Source: Kosakonia sp. H02 | GTDB taxonomy: Bacteria > Pseudomonadota > Gammaproteobacteria > Enterobacterales > Enterobacteriaceae | Length of the DNA stretch: 64,000 bases | Assembly: GCA_030704225.1 (NCBI GenBank) | Contig: CP131915.1 | Coordinates: 2,604,001 to 2,668,000, forward strand | Direction of reading: 5' to 3' | Made by a program: the position numbers and the translations under genes | Notes under the pieces: model-generated | What the model was told of the DNA's origin: nothing | What the model saw: only the letters and a program-made list of their open reading frames with translations | The model's database searches: none | Shown here: positions 34,128 through 43,118 of the stretch, one piece after another | Layout of the letters: every line of letters starts with the position of its first letter | How positions within the stretch are numbered: the stretch's first letter is position 1

Positions 34128-34853
34128 TTACTCAGCTTCTACGAAGCTTTCTTCCGCCTGAGTAGCCAGATCCGAAGAACGGCCTTCACGTACGGTAGCA
34201 GCAACGGCATTCAGGTACAGGCTAACAGCACGGATTGCGTCATCGTTACCCGGGATAACGAAGTCAACGCCGTCCGGATCGGAGTTGGTATCAACGATAG
34301 CAAATACCGGAATACCCAGGTTGTTTGCTTCTTTGATTGCGATGTGCTCGTGGTCAGCGTCGATAACGAACAGAGCGTCCGGCAGACCGCCCATGTCTTT
34401 GATACCGCCCAGGCTGTTTTCCAGCTTGTCCAGCTCACGAGTGCGCATCAGCGCTTCTTTCTTGGTCAGCTTGTCGAAGGTACCGTCCTGAGACTGAGTT
34501 TCCAGGTCTTTCAGACGTTTGATGGACTGACGAACAGTTTTCCAGTTAGTCAGCATGCCGCCCAACCAGCGATGGTTCACGAAGAACTGATCGCAGTTCT
34601 GAGCCGCTTCTTTCACCGCTTCGCTTGCAGCGCGTTTAGTACCAACGATCAGGATTTTGCCTTTGCGAGAAGCAATTTTGTTCAGCTCAGCCAGGGCTTC
34701 GTTGAACATCGGTACAGTTTTCTCAAGGTTGATGATGTGAACTTTGTTACGCGCACCGAAGATGAACGGCTTCATTTTCGGGTTCCAGTAACGGGTCTGG
34801 TGACCGAAGTGAACACCAGCCTTGAGCATGTCGCGCATGGAAACAGTTGCCAT
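34128..34853 (-). CDS. rpsB: 30S ribosomal protein S2
   Basis: S2 binds late to the 30S subunit near the Shine-Dalgarno helix and recruits S1. The 241-residue product begins MATVSMRDMLKAGVHFGHQT with the conserved TRYWNPKMKPFIFGARNKVH. ATG 34853 gives the E. coli length and has an AGAGG ribosome binding site. The frame stays open 129 bases upstream, but that part is the conserved RNA leader, not protein. Confidence 0.99.
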   Translation of the reverse strand: MATVSMRDMLKAGVHFGHQTRYWNPKMKPFIFGARNKVHIINLEKTVPMFNEALAELNKIASRKGKILIVGTKRAASEAVKEAAQNCDQFFVNHRWLGGMLTNWKTVRQSIKRLKDLETQSQDGTFDKLTKKEALMRTRELDKLENSLGGIKDMGGLPDALFVIDADHEHIAIKEANNLGIPVFAIVDTNSDPDGVDFVIPGNDDAIRAVSLYLNAVAATVREGRSSDLATQAEESFVEAE

Positions 34854-34990
34854 GATTAAAACCTCTATATAAAAGTTGGGGTTATGCCTCCACGTATCCC
34901 ATATTACCGACCCCGAAGGGCACCCCGGAATATGTGCCGATACGTGTGTGTTATTACACAAAGTGAGATTTGTGGCTCCCATCCCAAACA
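34854..34990 (-). ncRNA. tff: rpsB leader / t44 (Tff) RNA
   Basis: The leader upstream of rpsB is nearly identical, as far as I can recall it, to the E. coli region annotated as the t44/Tff RNA. It contains CTCACTTTGTGTAATAACAC and GGGGTGCCCTTCGGGGTC, and ends in TATATAGAGG before the ATG. The conserved structure in this family is the element through which S2 represses its own translation. Whether a separate small RNA is released cannot be judged from sequence; the end points are approximate. Confidence 0.6.
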
Positions 34991-35004
34991 GGAACGGAAG
35001 TCCG

Positions 35005-35040
35005 GCGCGCTTTATACCATAAAACAGTGCCGTAAACCAA
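35005..35040 (-). promoter_or_regulatory. rpsB promoter
   Basis: On the minus strand TTGGTT (35040-35035) and TATAAA (35016-35011) are 18 bases apart, followed by a GC-rich GCGCGC discriminator. Such a discriminator is typical of stringently controlled ribosomal-protein promoters. Transcription would start near 35004, giving a leader of about 150 bases. Confidence 0.6.
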
Positions 35041-35123
35041 TAGTTGTTGACGCGGTGTGCTGTTAATGATTCTCAATTTGGCACAAAGCTTGCCCGACTG
35101 TTACCATTGACAGCACTAATCCT

Positions 35124-35131
35124 GGTATAGT
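35124..35131 (+). promoter_or_regulatory. candidate promoter of map
   Basis: TATAGT at 35126-35131 lies about 30 bases before the map start. A TTGACA is present at 35107-35112, but the 13-base spacer is too short for both to work together in the standard way. Evidence is therefore weak. Confidence 0.3.
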
Positions 35132-35161
35132 CGAAAAATTCGACACTGATGGGCACATTCC

Positions 35162-35953
35162 ATGGCTATCTCTATTAAAACTCCTGAAGAAATCGAAAAA
35201 ATGCGCGTCGCCGGCCGTCTTGCAGCCGAAGTGCTGGAAATGATCGAACCGCATATCAAGCCGGGCGTCAGCACAGGCGAACTCGACCGCATCTGTAATG
35301 ACTACATCGTTAACGAACAGCACGCGGTCTCGGCTTGCCTTGGCTATCACGGCTTCCCGAAATCCGTCTGTATCTCTATTAATGAAGTGGTCTGCCACGG
35401 CATTCCGGATGACGAAAAACGGCTGAAAGATGGCGATGTGGTAAACATTGACGTGACTGTCATTAAAGATGATTACCACGGCGACACCTCCAAAATGTTT
35501 ATCGTGGGCAAACCGACCATCCTCGGTGAACGCCTGTGTCGCGTAACCCAGCAAAGCCTCTACCTTGCGCTGCGCATGGTAAAACCAGGTATTCGTCTGC
35601 GCACACTCGGTGCCGCGATCCAGAAATACGTTGAAGGCGAAGGTTTCTCCGTGGTGCGTGAATATTGCGGTCACGGTATTGGCCGTGGTTTCCACGAAGA
35701 GCCGCAGGTGCTGCACTATGATGCCGATGACGGCGGCGTGGTGCTGAAAGCCGGCATGACCTTTACTGTCGAGCCGATGGTAAACGCCGGTGATTACCGC
35801 ATTCGCACAATGAAAGATGGCTGGACGGTGAAAACCAAAGACCGCAGCCTGTCGGCGCAATATGAGCACACCATTGTGGTCACTGAAACCGGCTGTGAAA
35901 TACTGACGCTGCGTAAAGATGATACCATTGAGGCCGTGCTGACCGCCGCCTGA
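35162..35953 (+). CDS. map: methionine aminopeptidase type I
   Basis: Map removes the initiator methionine from nascent proteins with a small second residue. The 263-residue pita-bread enzyme has its metal ligands in NIDVTVIKDDYHGDTSK (two Asp), CGHGIGRGFHEEP (His), TVEPMVN (Glu) and QYEHTIVVTE (Glu). It is divergent from rpsB, with the rpsB promoter and leader between. Confidence 0.99.
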   Translation: MAISIKTPEEIEKMRVAGRLAAEVLEMIEPHIKPGVSTGELDRICNDYIVNEQHAVSACLGYHGFPKSVCISINEVVCHGIPDDEKRLKDGDVVNIDVTVIKDDYHGDTSKMFIVGKPTILGERLCRVTQQSLYLALRMVKPGIRLRTLGAAIQKYVEGEGFSVVREYCGHGIGRGFHEEPQVLHYDADDGGVVLKAGMTFTVEPMVNAGDYRIRTMKDGWTVKTKDRSLSAQYEHTIVVTETGCEILTLRKDDTIEAVLTAA

Positions 35954-35975
35954 TCGTCGCGTCATGCACGCTTAT

Positions 35976-36004
35976 AAACGGTCCGCCTGTCGGGCCGTTT
36001 TTTT
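35976..36004 (+). terminator. map terminator
   Basis: A 10-bp stem with one G-T pair (AAACGGTCCG 35976-35985 with CGGGCCGTTT 35991-36000), loop CCTGT, is followed by TTTT. It lies 22 bases after the map stop. Confidence 0.85.
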
Positions 36005-36107
36005 ATGCCCGACACATTCAGGTCATATATATAAACGACTTTTCATTTCTGATTATCTCTTTTACTTTGTTTTGCAGTGGATCCGCACGCCTAAAGGGTG
36101 GCTAATA

Positions 36108-38783
36108 ATGAGCAATATCTCTTCAGAACAATTTGTCAGTAGCGTACAACCCACCCTTCCCGGTCAGCCTGAGTACCCTGGGGTTTGGCCGACAGACAAC
36201 CTCAATTGCGCAAGTATAAAAGCGCGTATTGACGCTTTTCAGCAATGGCTGGGCCATGTGTTTGATGCCGGTATTTCTGCCGAACAATTAATTGAAGCGC
36301 GCACCGAATTTATCGATCAGCTGTTGCAGCGTTTATGGCTGGAGTATGGTTTTGGCGACGTCGGTGATACCGCGCTGGTCGCGGTCGGCGGCTATGGTCG
36401 TGGTGAGCTGCATCCGCTATCCGATATTGATTTGCTGATCCTCAGCCGTAAGAAACTGCCTGATGAGCAGGCGCAGAAAATCGGTGAACTACTCACCTTA
36501 TTGTGGGATGTGAAACTGGAAGTCGGCCACAGCGTGCGCACGCTCGATGAGTGCCTGCAAGAAGGTTTGTCGGATCTGACCGTCGCCACCAACCTTATCG
36601 AATCGCGTTTGCTGGTTGGCGATGTCGCGTTGTTCCTTGAACTGCAAAAGCATATTTTCAGCGACGATTTCTGGCCTTCTGAAACCTTTTTCCCGGCTAA
36701 AGTGGCGGAGCAAAACGAGCGCCATCAGCGCTATCACGGCACCAGTTATAACCTTGAACCGGATATTAAAAGCAGCCCCGGCGGTCTGCGCGATATCCAT
36801 ACTTTGCAGTGGGTTGCCCGCCGCCATTTTGGCGCGACATCGCTGGACGAGATGGTCGGTTTTGGTTTTCTCACCGAAGCCGAGCGCAATGAGTTAAACG
36901 AGTGTCTGCATCTGCTGTGGCGTATTCGTTTCGCCCTGCACCTGGAAGTGACGCGCTACGATAACCGGCTGCTTTTTGACCGCCAGTTAAGCGTCGCCCA
37001 GCGTCTGAACTATGTCGGCGAAGGCAACCAGCCGGTTGAACATATGATGAAAGATTTCTTTCGCGTGACGCGCCGCGTAACGGAACTGAATCAGATGCTG
37101 CTCCAGCTGTTCGATGAAGCGATCCTCGCGCTCACTACCGACGAGAAACCGCGCCCGATTGATGATGAGTTCCAGCTGCGCGGCACCCTTATCGACCTGC
37201 GTGATGAAACGCTGTTTATCCGCGAGCCGCAGGCGATTTTACGCATGTTCTATATTATGGTGCGCAACAGCACCATTACCGGCATTTACTCCACCACGCT
37301 GCGCCACCTGCGCCACGCGCGCCGCCATCTGACACAGCCGCTTTGCTATATTGCTGAAGCACGTTCAATTTTCCTCACCATGTTGCGCCACCCCGGCGCG
37401 GTCAGCCGTGGTTTGCTGCCAATGCACCGCCACAGCGTGCTGTGGGCCTACATGCCGCAGTGGTCGCATATTGTCGGGCAGATGCAGTTCGATCTGTTCC
37501 ATGCGTATACCGTTGATGAACACACCATTCGCGTGTTGCTGAAGCTGGAAAGTTTCGCCAAAGAAGAGACGCGCAATAAGCATCCGCTCTGTGTCGAACT
37601 GTGGCCGCGCCTGACGCACCCGGAGCTGATTTTGATTGCGGCGCTGTTCCACGATATCGCCAAAGGCCGTGGCGGCGATCACTCGGTACTGGGCGCACAA
37701 GATGTGCTGAAATTCGCCGAACTTCACGGGCTGAACTCCCGCGAAACCCAGCTTGTCGCCTGGTTGGTGCGCCATCACCTGTTGATGTCGGTCACCGCCC
37801 AGCGCCGCGATATTCAGGATCCTGAAGTGATCAAGCAGTTCGCCGAAGAGGTACAAACCGAGAACCGCCTGCGTTTTCTGGTTTGCCTGACGGTCGCGGA
37901 CATCTGTGCCACCAACGAAACGCTGTGGAATAGCTGGAAACAAAGCCTGTTGCGCGAACTCTATTTCGCCACCGAGAAACAGCTGCGCCGGGGAATGCAG
38001 AACACGCCGGATATGCGCGAGCGAGTGCGTCATCATCAGTTGCAGGCGCTGGCACTACTGCGCATGGATAATATTGATGAAGAGCGGCTGCATCAGATTT
38101 GGGCGCGCTGTCGCGCCAATTACTTTGTCCGCCACAGCCCAAACCAGCTGGCGTGGCATGCCCGGCATCTGCTGCAACACGATCTCAGTAAGCCAATGAT
38201 TTTACTCAGCCCGCAGGCCACGCGCGGCGGCACGGAGATCTTTATCTGGAGCCCGGACAGGCCTTACTTGTTTGCCGCCGTTTGTGCCGAACTCGACCGG
38301 CGTAATCTCAGCGTGCACGATGCGCAGATTTTTACCACTCGTGACGGCATGGCGATGGATACCTTTATTGTGCTGGAGCCGGATGGCAGCCCGCTCTCTG
38401 CCGATCGCCACGATGCGATCTGTTTCGGGCTGGAACAGGCGATCACTCAGCACACCTGGCAGCCACCGCAGCCGCGCCGTCAACCGGCCAAGTTGCGCCA
38501 TTTTACCGTCGATACGGAAGTGAACTTCCTGCCGACACATACCGACAGAAAATCGTTCCTCGAATTGATTGCCCTTGACCAGCCAGGCCTGCTGGCGCGG
38601 GTCGGCCAGGTTTTTGCCGACCTTGGAATTTCGCTGCATGGGGCACGAATTACAACCATTGGTGAGCGAGTAGAAGATTTATTCATAATCGCGACTGCCG
38701 ACCGGCGTGGCCTTAATAATGTGCTGCAAAAGGAGGTGCAACAACGGTTGACAGAGGCCCTCAATCCAAACGATAAAGGGTGA
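36108..38783 (+). CDS. glnD: bifunctional uridylyltransferase / uridylyl-removing enzyme
   Basis: GlnD is the primary nitrogen sensor. It uridylylates PII proteins when glutamine is low and removes UMP when it is high. The 891-residue product has the nucleotidyltransferase motif VGGYGRGELHPLSDIDLLIL, a central HD hydrolase domain (ALFHDIAKGRGGDHSVLGA), and two C-terminal ACT domains that bind glutamine. ATG 36108 (MSNISSEQFVSSV) gives the family length; the frame is open upstream to 35964 but that part is not conserved and covers the map terminator. Confidence 0.98.
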   Translation: MSNISSEQFVSSVQPTLPGQPEYPGVWPTDNLNCASIKARIDAFQQWLGHVFDAGISAEQLIEARTEFIDQLLQRLWLEYGFGDVGDTALVAVGGYGRGELHPLSDIDLLILSRKKLPDEQAQKIGELLTLLWDVKLEVGHSVRTLDECLQEGLSDLTVATNLIESRLLVGDVALFLELQKHIFSDDFWPSETFFPAKVAEQNERHQRYHGTSYNLEPDIKSSPGGLRDIHTLQWVARRHFGATSLDEMVGFGFLTEAERNELNECLHLLWRIRFALHLEVTRYDNRLLFDRQLSVAQRLNYVGEGNQPVEHMMKDFFRVTRRVTELNQMLLQLFDEAILALTTDEKPRPIDDEFQLRGTLIDLRDETLFIREPQAILRMFYIMVRNSTITGIYSTTLRHLRHARRHLTQPLCYIAEARSIFLTMLRHPGAVSRGLLPMHRHSVLWAYMPQWSHIVGQMQFDLFHAYTVDEHTIRVLLKLESFAKEETRNKHPLCVELWPRLTHPELILIAALFHDIAKGRGGDHSVLGAQDVLKFAELHGLNSRETQLVAWLVRHHLLMSVTAQRRDIQDPEVIKQFAEEVQTENRLRFLVCLTVADICATNETLWNSWKQSLLRELYFATEKQLRRGMQNTPDMRERVRHHQLQALALLRMDNIDEERLHQIWARCRANYFVRHSPNQLAWHARHLLQHDLSKPMILLSPQATRGGTEIFIWSPDRPYLFAAVCAELDRRNLSVHDAQIFTTRDGMAMDTFIVLEPDGSPLSADRHDAICFGLEQAITQHTWQPPQPRRQPAKLRHFTVDTEVNFLPTHTDRKSFLELIALDQPGLLARVGQVFADLGISLHGARITTIGERVEDLFIIATADRRGLNNVLQKEVQQRLTEALNPNDKG

Positions 38784-38817
38784 TTCTTTTTTTACACAAG
38801 ATGGAAAGAGTTAAACA

Positions 38818-39642
38818 ATGCAGCAGTTACAGAACGTTATTGAAGCCGCTTTCGAGCGCCGCGCAGAGATCACCCCGGCAAATGCAGATACCGTAACCCG
38901 TGAAGCAGTAAATCAGGTTATCGCCCTGCTTGATTCAGGCGCACTGCGTGTCGCAGAAAAAATTGACGGCCAGTGGGTCACCCACCAGTGGCTGAAGAAA
39001 GCGGTTCTGCTCTCTTTCCGCATTAACGATAACCACGTTATCGACGGTGCGGAAAGCCGCTACTTCGATAAAGTGCCAATGAAGTTCGCCGACTACGACG
39101 AAGCGCGTTTCCAGAAAGAAGGCTTCCGCGTGGTACCGCCGGCAGCGGTGCGCCAGGGCGCATTTATCGCGCGCAACACTGTACTGATGCCCTCTTACGT
39201 GAATATCGGTGCTTACGTTGATGAAGGTTCGATGGTCGATACCTGGGCGACGGTCGGTTCCTGTGCGCAGATTGGTAAAAACGTTCATCTTTCCGGCGGC
39301 GTAGGTATTGGTGGTGTACTGGAACCATTACAGGCAAATCCGACTATTATTGAAGATAACTGTTTCATCGGTGCACGTTCTGAAGTGGTTGAAGGCGTGA
39401 TCGTTGAAGAGGGTTCTGTGATTTCGATGGGCGTGTATATCGGCCAGAGCACCCGCATTTACGATCGCGAAACCGGTGAAGTGCATTACGGTCGCGTACC
39501 GGCAGGCTCGGTGGTGGTTTCCGGCAACCTGCCGTCAAAAGACGGTAAATACAGCCTGTACTGTGCCGTTATCGTGAAAAAAGTGGATGCGAAAACGCGC
39601 GGAAAAGTAGGCATCAACGAGCTGCTGCGTACCATCGACTAA
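38818..39642 (+). CDS. dapD: 2,3,4,5-tetrahydropyridine-2,6-dicarboxylate N-succinyltransferase
   Basis: DapD succinylates tetrahydrodipicolinate in the succinylase branch of diaminopimelate and lysine synthesis. The 274-residue protein has an N-terminal helical domain, a left-handed beta-helix (about 105-240) with hexapeptide repeats such as NIGAYVDEGSMVDTWATVGS, and a C-terminal KVGINELLRTID. It follows glnD by 34 bases. Lysine from this pathway is the substrate of LdcC encoded in the same window. Confidence 0.98.
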   Translation: MQQLQNVIEAAFERRAEITPANADTVTREAVNQVIALLDSGALRVAEKIDGQWVTHQWLKKAVLLSFRINDNHVIDGAESRYFDKVPMKFADYDEARFQKEGFRVVPPAAVRQGAFIARNTVLMPSYVNIGAYVDEGSMVDTWATVGSCAQIGKNVHLSGGVGIGGVLEPLQANPTIIEDNCFIGARSEVVEGVIVEEGSVISMGVYIGQSTRIYDRETGEVHYGRVPAGSVVVSGNLPSKDGKYSLYCAVIVKKVDAKTRGKVGINELLRTID

Positions 39643-39649
39643 GCCTTTT

Positions 39650-39672
39650 CCCTCTCCCTGTTTGGGAGAGGG
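39650..39672 (+). terminator. dapD terminator hairpin
   Basis: A perfect 9-bp stem CCCTCTCCC/GGGAGAGGG (39650-39658 and 39664-39672) has a 5-base loop and lies 7 bases after the dapD stop. There is no clear T-run, so termination strength is uncertain. Confidence 0.6.
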
Positions 39673-39764
39673 TGATATATCCCGCCTTTTTTGCATCTGG
39701 CAGTGGCGAAAATAGATTTTTTCGTTAATTATTCATAGGTTATGTTGAGCTTAAGGGTACCGCT

Positions 39765-40154
39765 ATGTACGATAATCTGAAAAGTTTAGGCATTACCAAT
39801 CCCGATGAAATCGATCGCTATAGCCTCCGCCAGGAAGCCAATAACGATATCCTGAAAATCTATTTTCATAAGGATAAAGGCGAGTTTTTTGCCAAGAGCG
39901 TCAAATTCAAATACCCGCGTCAGCGTAAAACCGTTGTCGCCGACGGCATTGGGCAAGGGTATAAAGAAGTGCAGGAGATCAGCCCTAATCTGCGCTACGT
40001 GATTGATGAGCTTGACCAAATCTGTCAGCGCGATCGCACTGAAGTTGATCTGAAACGTAAGATCCTTGACGATCTGCGCCATCTTGAAAGCGTGGTGACC
40101 AACAAGATCAGCGAAATCGAATCCGATCTTGAGAAACTGACGCGCGGAAAATAA
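39765..40154 (+). CDS. yaeH: DUF3461 family protein YaeH
   Basis: A 129-residue cytoplasmic protein of the DUF3461 family, conserved in enterobacteria and without known function. It is rich in charged residues (KSVKFKYPRQRKTVVADG) and its last ~50 residues look helical (VDLKRKILDDLRHLESVV). In E. coli yaeI lies between yaeH and dapD; here dapD is followed directly by yaeH after 122 bases. It is convergent with cdaR. Confidence 0.92.
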   Translation: MYDNLKSLGITNPDEIDRYSLRQEANNDILKIYFHKDKGEFFAKSVKFKYPRQRKTVVADGIGQGYKEVQEISPNLRYVIDELDQICQRDRTEVDLKRKILDDLRHLESVVTNKISEIESDLEKLTRGK

Positions 40155-40163
40155 TCGTGTTAT

Positions 40164-40218
40164 GCCTGATGGCGCTTCGCAGATTCGTGGGCCGGATAAG
40201 CGAAGCCGCCAACCCGGC
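40164..40218. repeat. REP/BIME element between yaeH and cdaR
   Basis: GCCTGATGGCGCTTCGC and GCCGGATAAGCGAAGCCGCC form a near-palindromic pair of repetitive extragenic palindromic units (core arms 40171-40180 and 40200-40210). It sits between the two convergent genes, the usual REP location, where it can protect mRNA 3' ends or bind gyrase. Confidence 0.75.
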
Positions 40219-40232
40219 AAAAGCGCATTAAA

Positions 40233-41390
40233 TCAATGCTGTTCATCCAACTGTAGCGCCACATACAGCAGCAGCCTGTCGTCGAAATTCCCCAAATCCA
40301 GCCCCGTCAATTCCGAGATCCGGTTCAGGCGATACTCCAGCGTATTACGGTGAATAAACAGCGCTTTTGACGTTGCCAGCGGTTGCACATTATGGCGAAA
40401 CCAGGCCGCCAGAGTTCGGCGCAACAGACCGTTATTATCCATCGCTTTCAGGCGCGACAACGGGCGAGCTAACTCATTAGCCTGCCAGCCACCGCGCAGG
40501 CTGTCGAGCAACACCGGCAACATTAAATCCTGATAAAAATAGCTACGGCTTTCCGGCATACGCTGCTTACCCACCATCATGGTGGTGCGTGCCGTACGGT
40601 AGGAACGCGCAATACTGCCCGGGCCGGTAAAATAGTTGCCCAGCGCCACGCGAAAACGCAGTTGACCATTCTCTTTCATGCGGGTGATCAGTTGCTCCAC
40701 GCGCTTACGATGATCTTCTGCATCCCAGCGGCCAAACTGATTAAGAGCAGGTTTTAGCACCACCATCTCGGTCAGCGAGACAATAGCAATCAGGTTATTA
40801 CGCTCTGGCGTGGTCAGGGCGTTTTGCAACTGCTGCAACTCAGCCATTGCGCTATCCACACCCAACTGACCGCTGTCCACTTCCACCACCGCGACCACGC
40901 GCGGCTGGTTTAAATCGATCCCCAAACGCTGCGCCCATTCGGTCAGCGCGGGCGTATGCTCTTCGGCCTGAATCAGGTTCATTACCAGCTCTTCACGCAG
41001 ACGGCTGTCCTGTGCCAGTAAATGCATCAGGCGGGACTGTTCGAGCATCATTTCGGCGGTCATGCAAACCAGTTCGCCATATTTGCGCAATGTTTCCGGT
41101 TCACCCGTCAGGCCAATAACGCCAACAATTTCCCCTTCCAGACGCAGTGGCAGGTTGATCCCCTGGCGCACGCCGTGCAGATGACGCGCCACCGCATCAT
41201 CGATATCGACCACGCGTCCCTGGGAAAGTACCAGCAGCGCACCTTCGTGCAATTCCCCAATTCGTTCGCGATCGCCGCTGCCAATGATGCGGCCACGTGC
41301 ATCCATCACGTTAATGTTTGTATCGATAATGCGCATCGTGCGCGCCACGATATCCTGTGCCATTTTGGTATCAAGATGCCAGCCAGCCAT
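40233..41390 (-). CDS. cdaR: sugar diacid utilization regulator CdaR
   Basis: CdaR (SdaR) activates genes for glucarate, galactarate and glycerate use. The 385-residue product is close to identical to E. coli CdaR. It has an N-terminal sugar-diacid recognition domain (about 1-135), a central region, and a C-terminal PucR-type helix-turn-helix (SKALFIHRNTLEYRLNRISELTG). ATG 41390 (MAGWHLDTKMAQ) gives the known length; in-frame ATGs upstream are not conserved. Its target operons are not in this window. Confidence 0.97.
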   Translation of the reverse strand: MAGWHLDTKMAQDIVARTMRIIDTNINVMDARGRIIGSGDRERIGELHEGALLVLSQGRVVDIDDAVARHLHGVRQGINLPLRLEGEIVGVIGLTGEPETLRKYGELVCMTAEMMLEQSRLMHLLAQDSRLREELVMNLIQAEEHTPALTEWAQRLGIDLNQPRVVAVVEVDSGQLGVDSAMAELQQLQNALTTPERNNLIAIVSLTEMVVLKPALNQFGRWDAEDHRKRVEQLITRMKENGQLRFRVALGNYFTGPGSIARSYRTARTTMMVGKQRMPESRSYFYQDLMLPVLLDSLRGGWQANELARPLSRLKAMDNNGLLRRTLAAWFRHNVQPLATSKALFIHRNTLEYRLNRISELTGLDLGNFDDRLLLYVALQLDEQH

Positions 41391-41511
41391 GTAACCCTCC
41401 CCTGTGCAGAGCCCAAGCATATGGGAGAAAGTTCTTACACGCATTGTGCGGATGCACAAAGCCGCGGCGAGAAGTATGAAGTTGTGGGAAGCCTCACAAA
41501 ATGCGGGAGAA

Positions 41512-41537
41512 CCCTCTTCCCTGCACCGGGAAGAGGG
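41512..41537 (-). terminator. degP downstream hairpin
   Basis: A perfect 10-bp stem CCCTCTTCCC/GGGAAGAGGG (41512-41521 and 41528-41537) has a 6-base loop, 12 bases beyond the degP stop. There is no strong T-run. It may terminate degP or protect its 3' end. Confidence 0.6.
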
Positions 41538-41549
41538 ATTCGCGGGTAA

Positions 41550-42983
41550 TTACTGCATCAGCAAGTAGATTGACGTGTCGCCACGCTGAATGTTCAACGC
41601 TAGCACCGAAGGTTTGCTGTCGAGGATTTTGCGCAGTTCAGCAATGTTTTTCACCGGCTGCTGGTTAGCACCGACAATCACATCACCTTTTTTCAGGCCA
41701 ATTTGCGCCGCCGGGGTATTCGGTTTCACCGCGTTAACCACCACGCCGCCCTCTTTGCCTTTGTTACTCATTTCAGCCCCTTCGATACCGCTGAAAATGG
41801 TGCTGGATTCTACCTGGTTCTGGCTGCTTTGTTGCAACTCCAGGGTGATATTCACCGGTTTGCCATCGCGCAGCATACCCAGCGCGACTTTGCTGCCGAT
41901 CGGCATTGAACCGACTTCTGCGCGCAGCGCCGCAAAACTGCTAACCGGTTTACCGTTCAGCGAGGTAATCACGTCACCCGCTTTCACACCGGCTTTCGCC
42001 GCAGCGGAATTTGGCATCACCTGGCTAACGAATGCGCCGCGCTGAGCATCCACTTTCATCGCTTTTGCCAGCTCAGAGTTCAGCTCGGTCCCCATAATAC
42101 CCAGTTCACCGCGGCGCACCTGGCCGTACTGCACCATCTGCCCAGTGAGGTTTTTCACCATATTACTTGGGATAGCGAAACCGATACCGATGTTGCCGCC
42201 GTCCGGCGCGAGAATGGCGGTGTTGATACCAATCAGTTCACCGTTCAGGTTCACCAGTGCACCGCCGGAGTTACCGCGGTTGATTGCGGCATCGGTCTGG
42301 ATAAAGTTTTCATAGTTTTCGGCGTTCAGACCGCTACGGCCCAACGCAGAGACAATCCCGGAGGTCACGGTTTCACCCAGGCCAAACGGGTTACCGATAG
42401 CGACCGTGTAATCGCCCACGCGCAATGCATCGGAATCTGCAAGCTTAATGGCGGTCAGGTTTTTCGGATCCTGAATTTGAATCAGTGCGATATCGGAGCG
42501 CGGATCTTTACCCACCACTTTGGCGTCAAATTTACGCCCGTCGCTCAGTTGCACTTTGATGGTACTGGCGTTATCAACCACGTGGTTGTTGGTGACAACA
42601 TAGCCTTTCGCGGCATCAATAATCACCCCGGAACCCAGCGCCATAAATTTCTGCTGCTGGCCGCCGCCCTGCCCGTCCATGCCGCCGCCCTGACAGAAAG
42701 GTGAGCTCTGGAACGGCGAACCGTCCTGGCAGAACGGTGAATTATCACCAAAGAACTGCTGGAAGTTGCGCGGCATGCGCGGCGTATTAACGGTGGTGCT
42801 GCCTTCAACGTTGATGCTGACGACCGACGGCATCACTTTTTCCAGCATCGGCGCGAGGCTAGGCATTTGCTGCGATGTTGTGGCGGTAGAAGATGCCGTT
42901 TCCGCTGCGGATGCAGACAGAGGAGACAGCGCTAAACTTAAACTCAAAGCCAGTGCACTCATTGCTAACGTGGTTTTTTTCAT
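41550..42983 (-). CDS. degP: periplasmic serine endoprotease DegP (HtrA)
   Basis: DegP degrades misfolded periplasmic and outer-membrane proteins as cage-like oligomers. The 477-residue precursor has a 26-residue signal peptide ending in ASA and a trypsin-like domain with His (TNNHVVDN), Asp (DIALIQI) and Ser (GNSGGAL). The LA loop carries two cysteines in a repeated SPFCQ motif, and two PDZ domains follow. ATG 42983 is chosen; an in-frame ATG 15 bases upstream lacks support. A sigma E promoter lies upstream. Confidence 0.98.
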   Translation of the reverse strand: MKKTTLAMSALALSLSLALSPLSASAAETASSTATTSQQMPSLAPMLEKVMPSVVSINVEGSTTVNTPRMPRNFQQFFGDNSPFCQDGSPFQSSPFCQGGGMDGQGGGQQQKFMALGSGVIIDAAKGYVVTNNHVVDNASTIKVQLSDGRKFDAKVVGKDPRSDIALIQIQDPKNLTAIKLADSDALRVGDYTVAIGNPFGLGETVTSGIVSALGRSGLNAENYENFIQTDAAINRGNSGGALVNLNGELIGINTAILAPDGGNIGIGFAIPSNMVKNLTGQMVQYGQVRRGELGIMGTELNSELAKAMKVDAQRGAFVSQVMPNSAAAKAGVKAGDVITSLNGKPVSSFAALRAEVGSMPIGSKVALGMLRDGKPVNITLELQQSSQNQVESSTIFSGIEGAEMSNKGKEGGVVVNAVKPNTPAAQIGLKKGDVIVGANQQPVKNIAELRKILDSKPSVLALNIQRGDTSIYLLMQ

Positions 42984-43032
42984 CTCTCTCAATCTCATTA
43001 CTGATTAACGCGAACTGCTGTGTATGTGTCAC

Positions 43033-43060
43033 TCAGAGTCGATTTATAGCGTGAAGTTCC
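43033..43060 (-). promoter_or_regulatory. sigma E promoter of degP
   Basis: On the minus strand GGAACTT (43060-43054) and TCTGA (43037-43033) are 16 bases apart, an exact sigma E (RpoE) promoter pattern, about 50 bases upstream of degP. Farther upstream, near 43085-43110, AT-rich GTAAA-like repeats may be the CpxR site known for this gene, but I am less sure of it. Confidence 0.85.
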
Positions 43061-43118
43061 GGCGTTAAGCTTCTGGAAAAAGTAAAAATTTATTGTCGTT
43101 CTTTACAATTGAACGGCA

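Noticed and set aside
34854..34982. Longer S2 protein starting at 34982
   Set aside because: The extension is the conserved rpsB RNA leader; S2 begins MATVSMRDML in all relatives and the ribosome binding site precedes 34853.
35964..36107. Longer GlnD starting at 35964
   Set aside because: The extra 48 codons cover the map terminator and are unlike any GlnD; ATG 36108 gives the family length.
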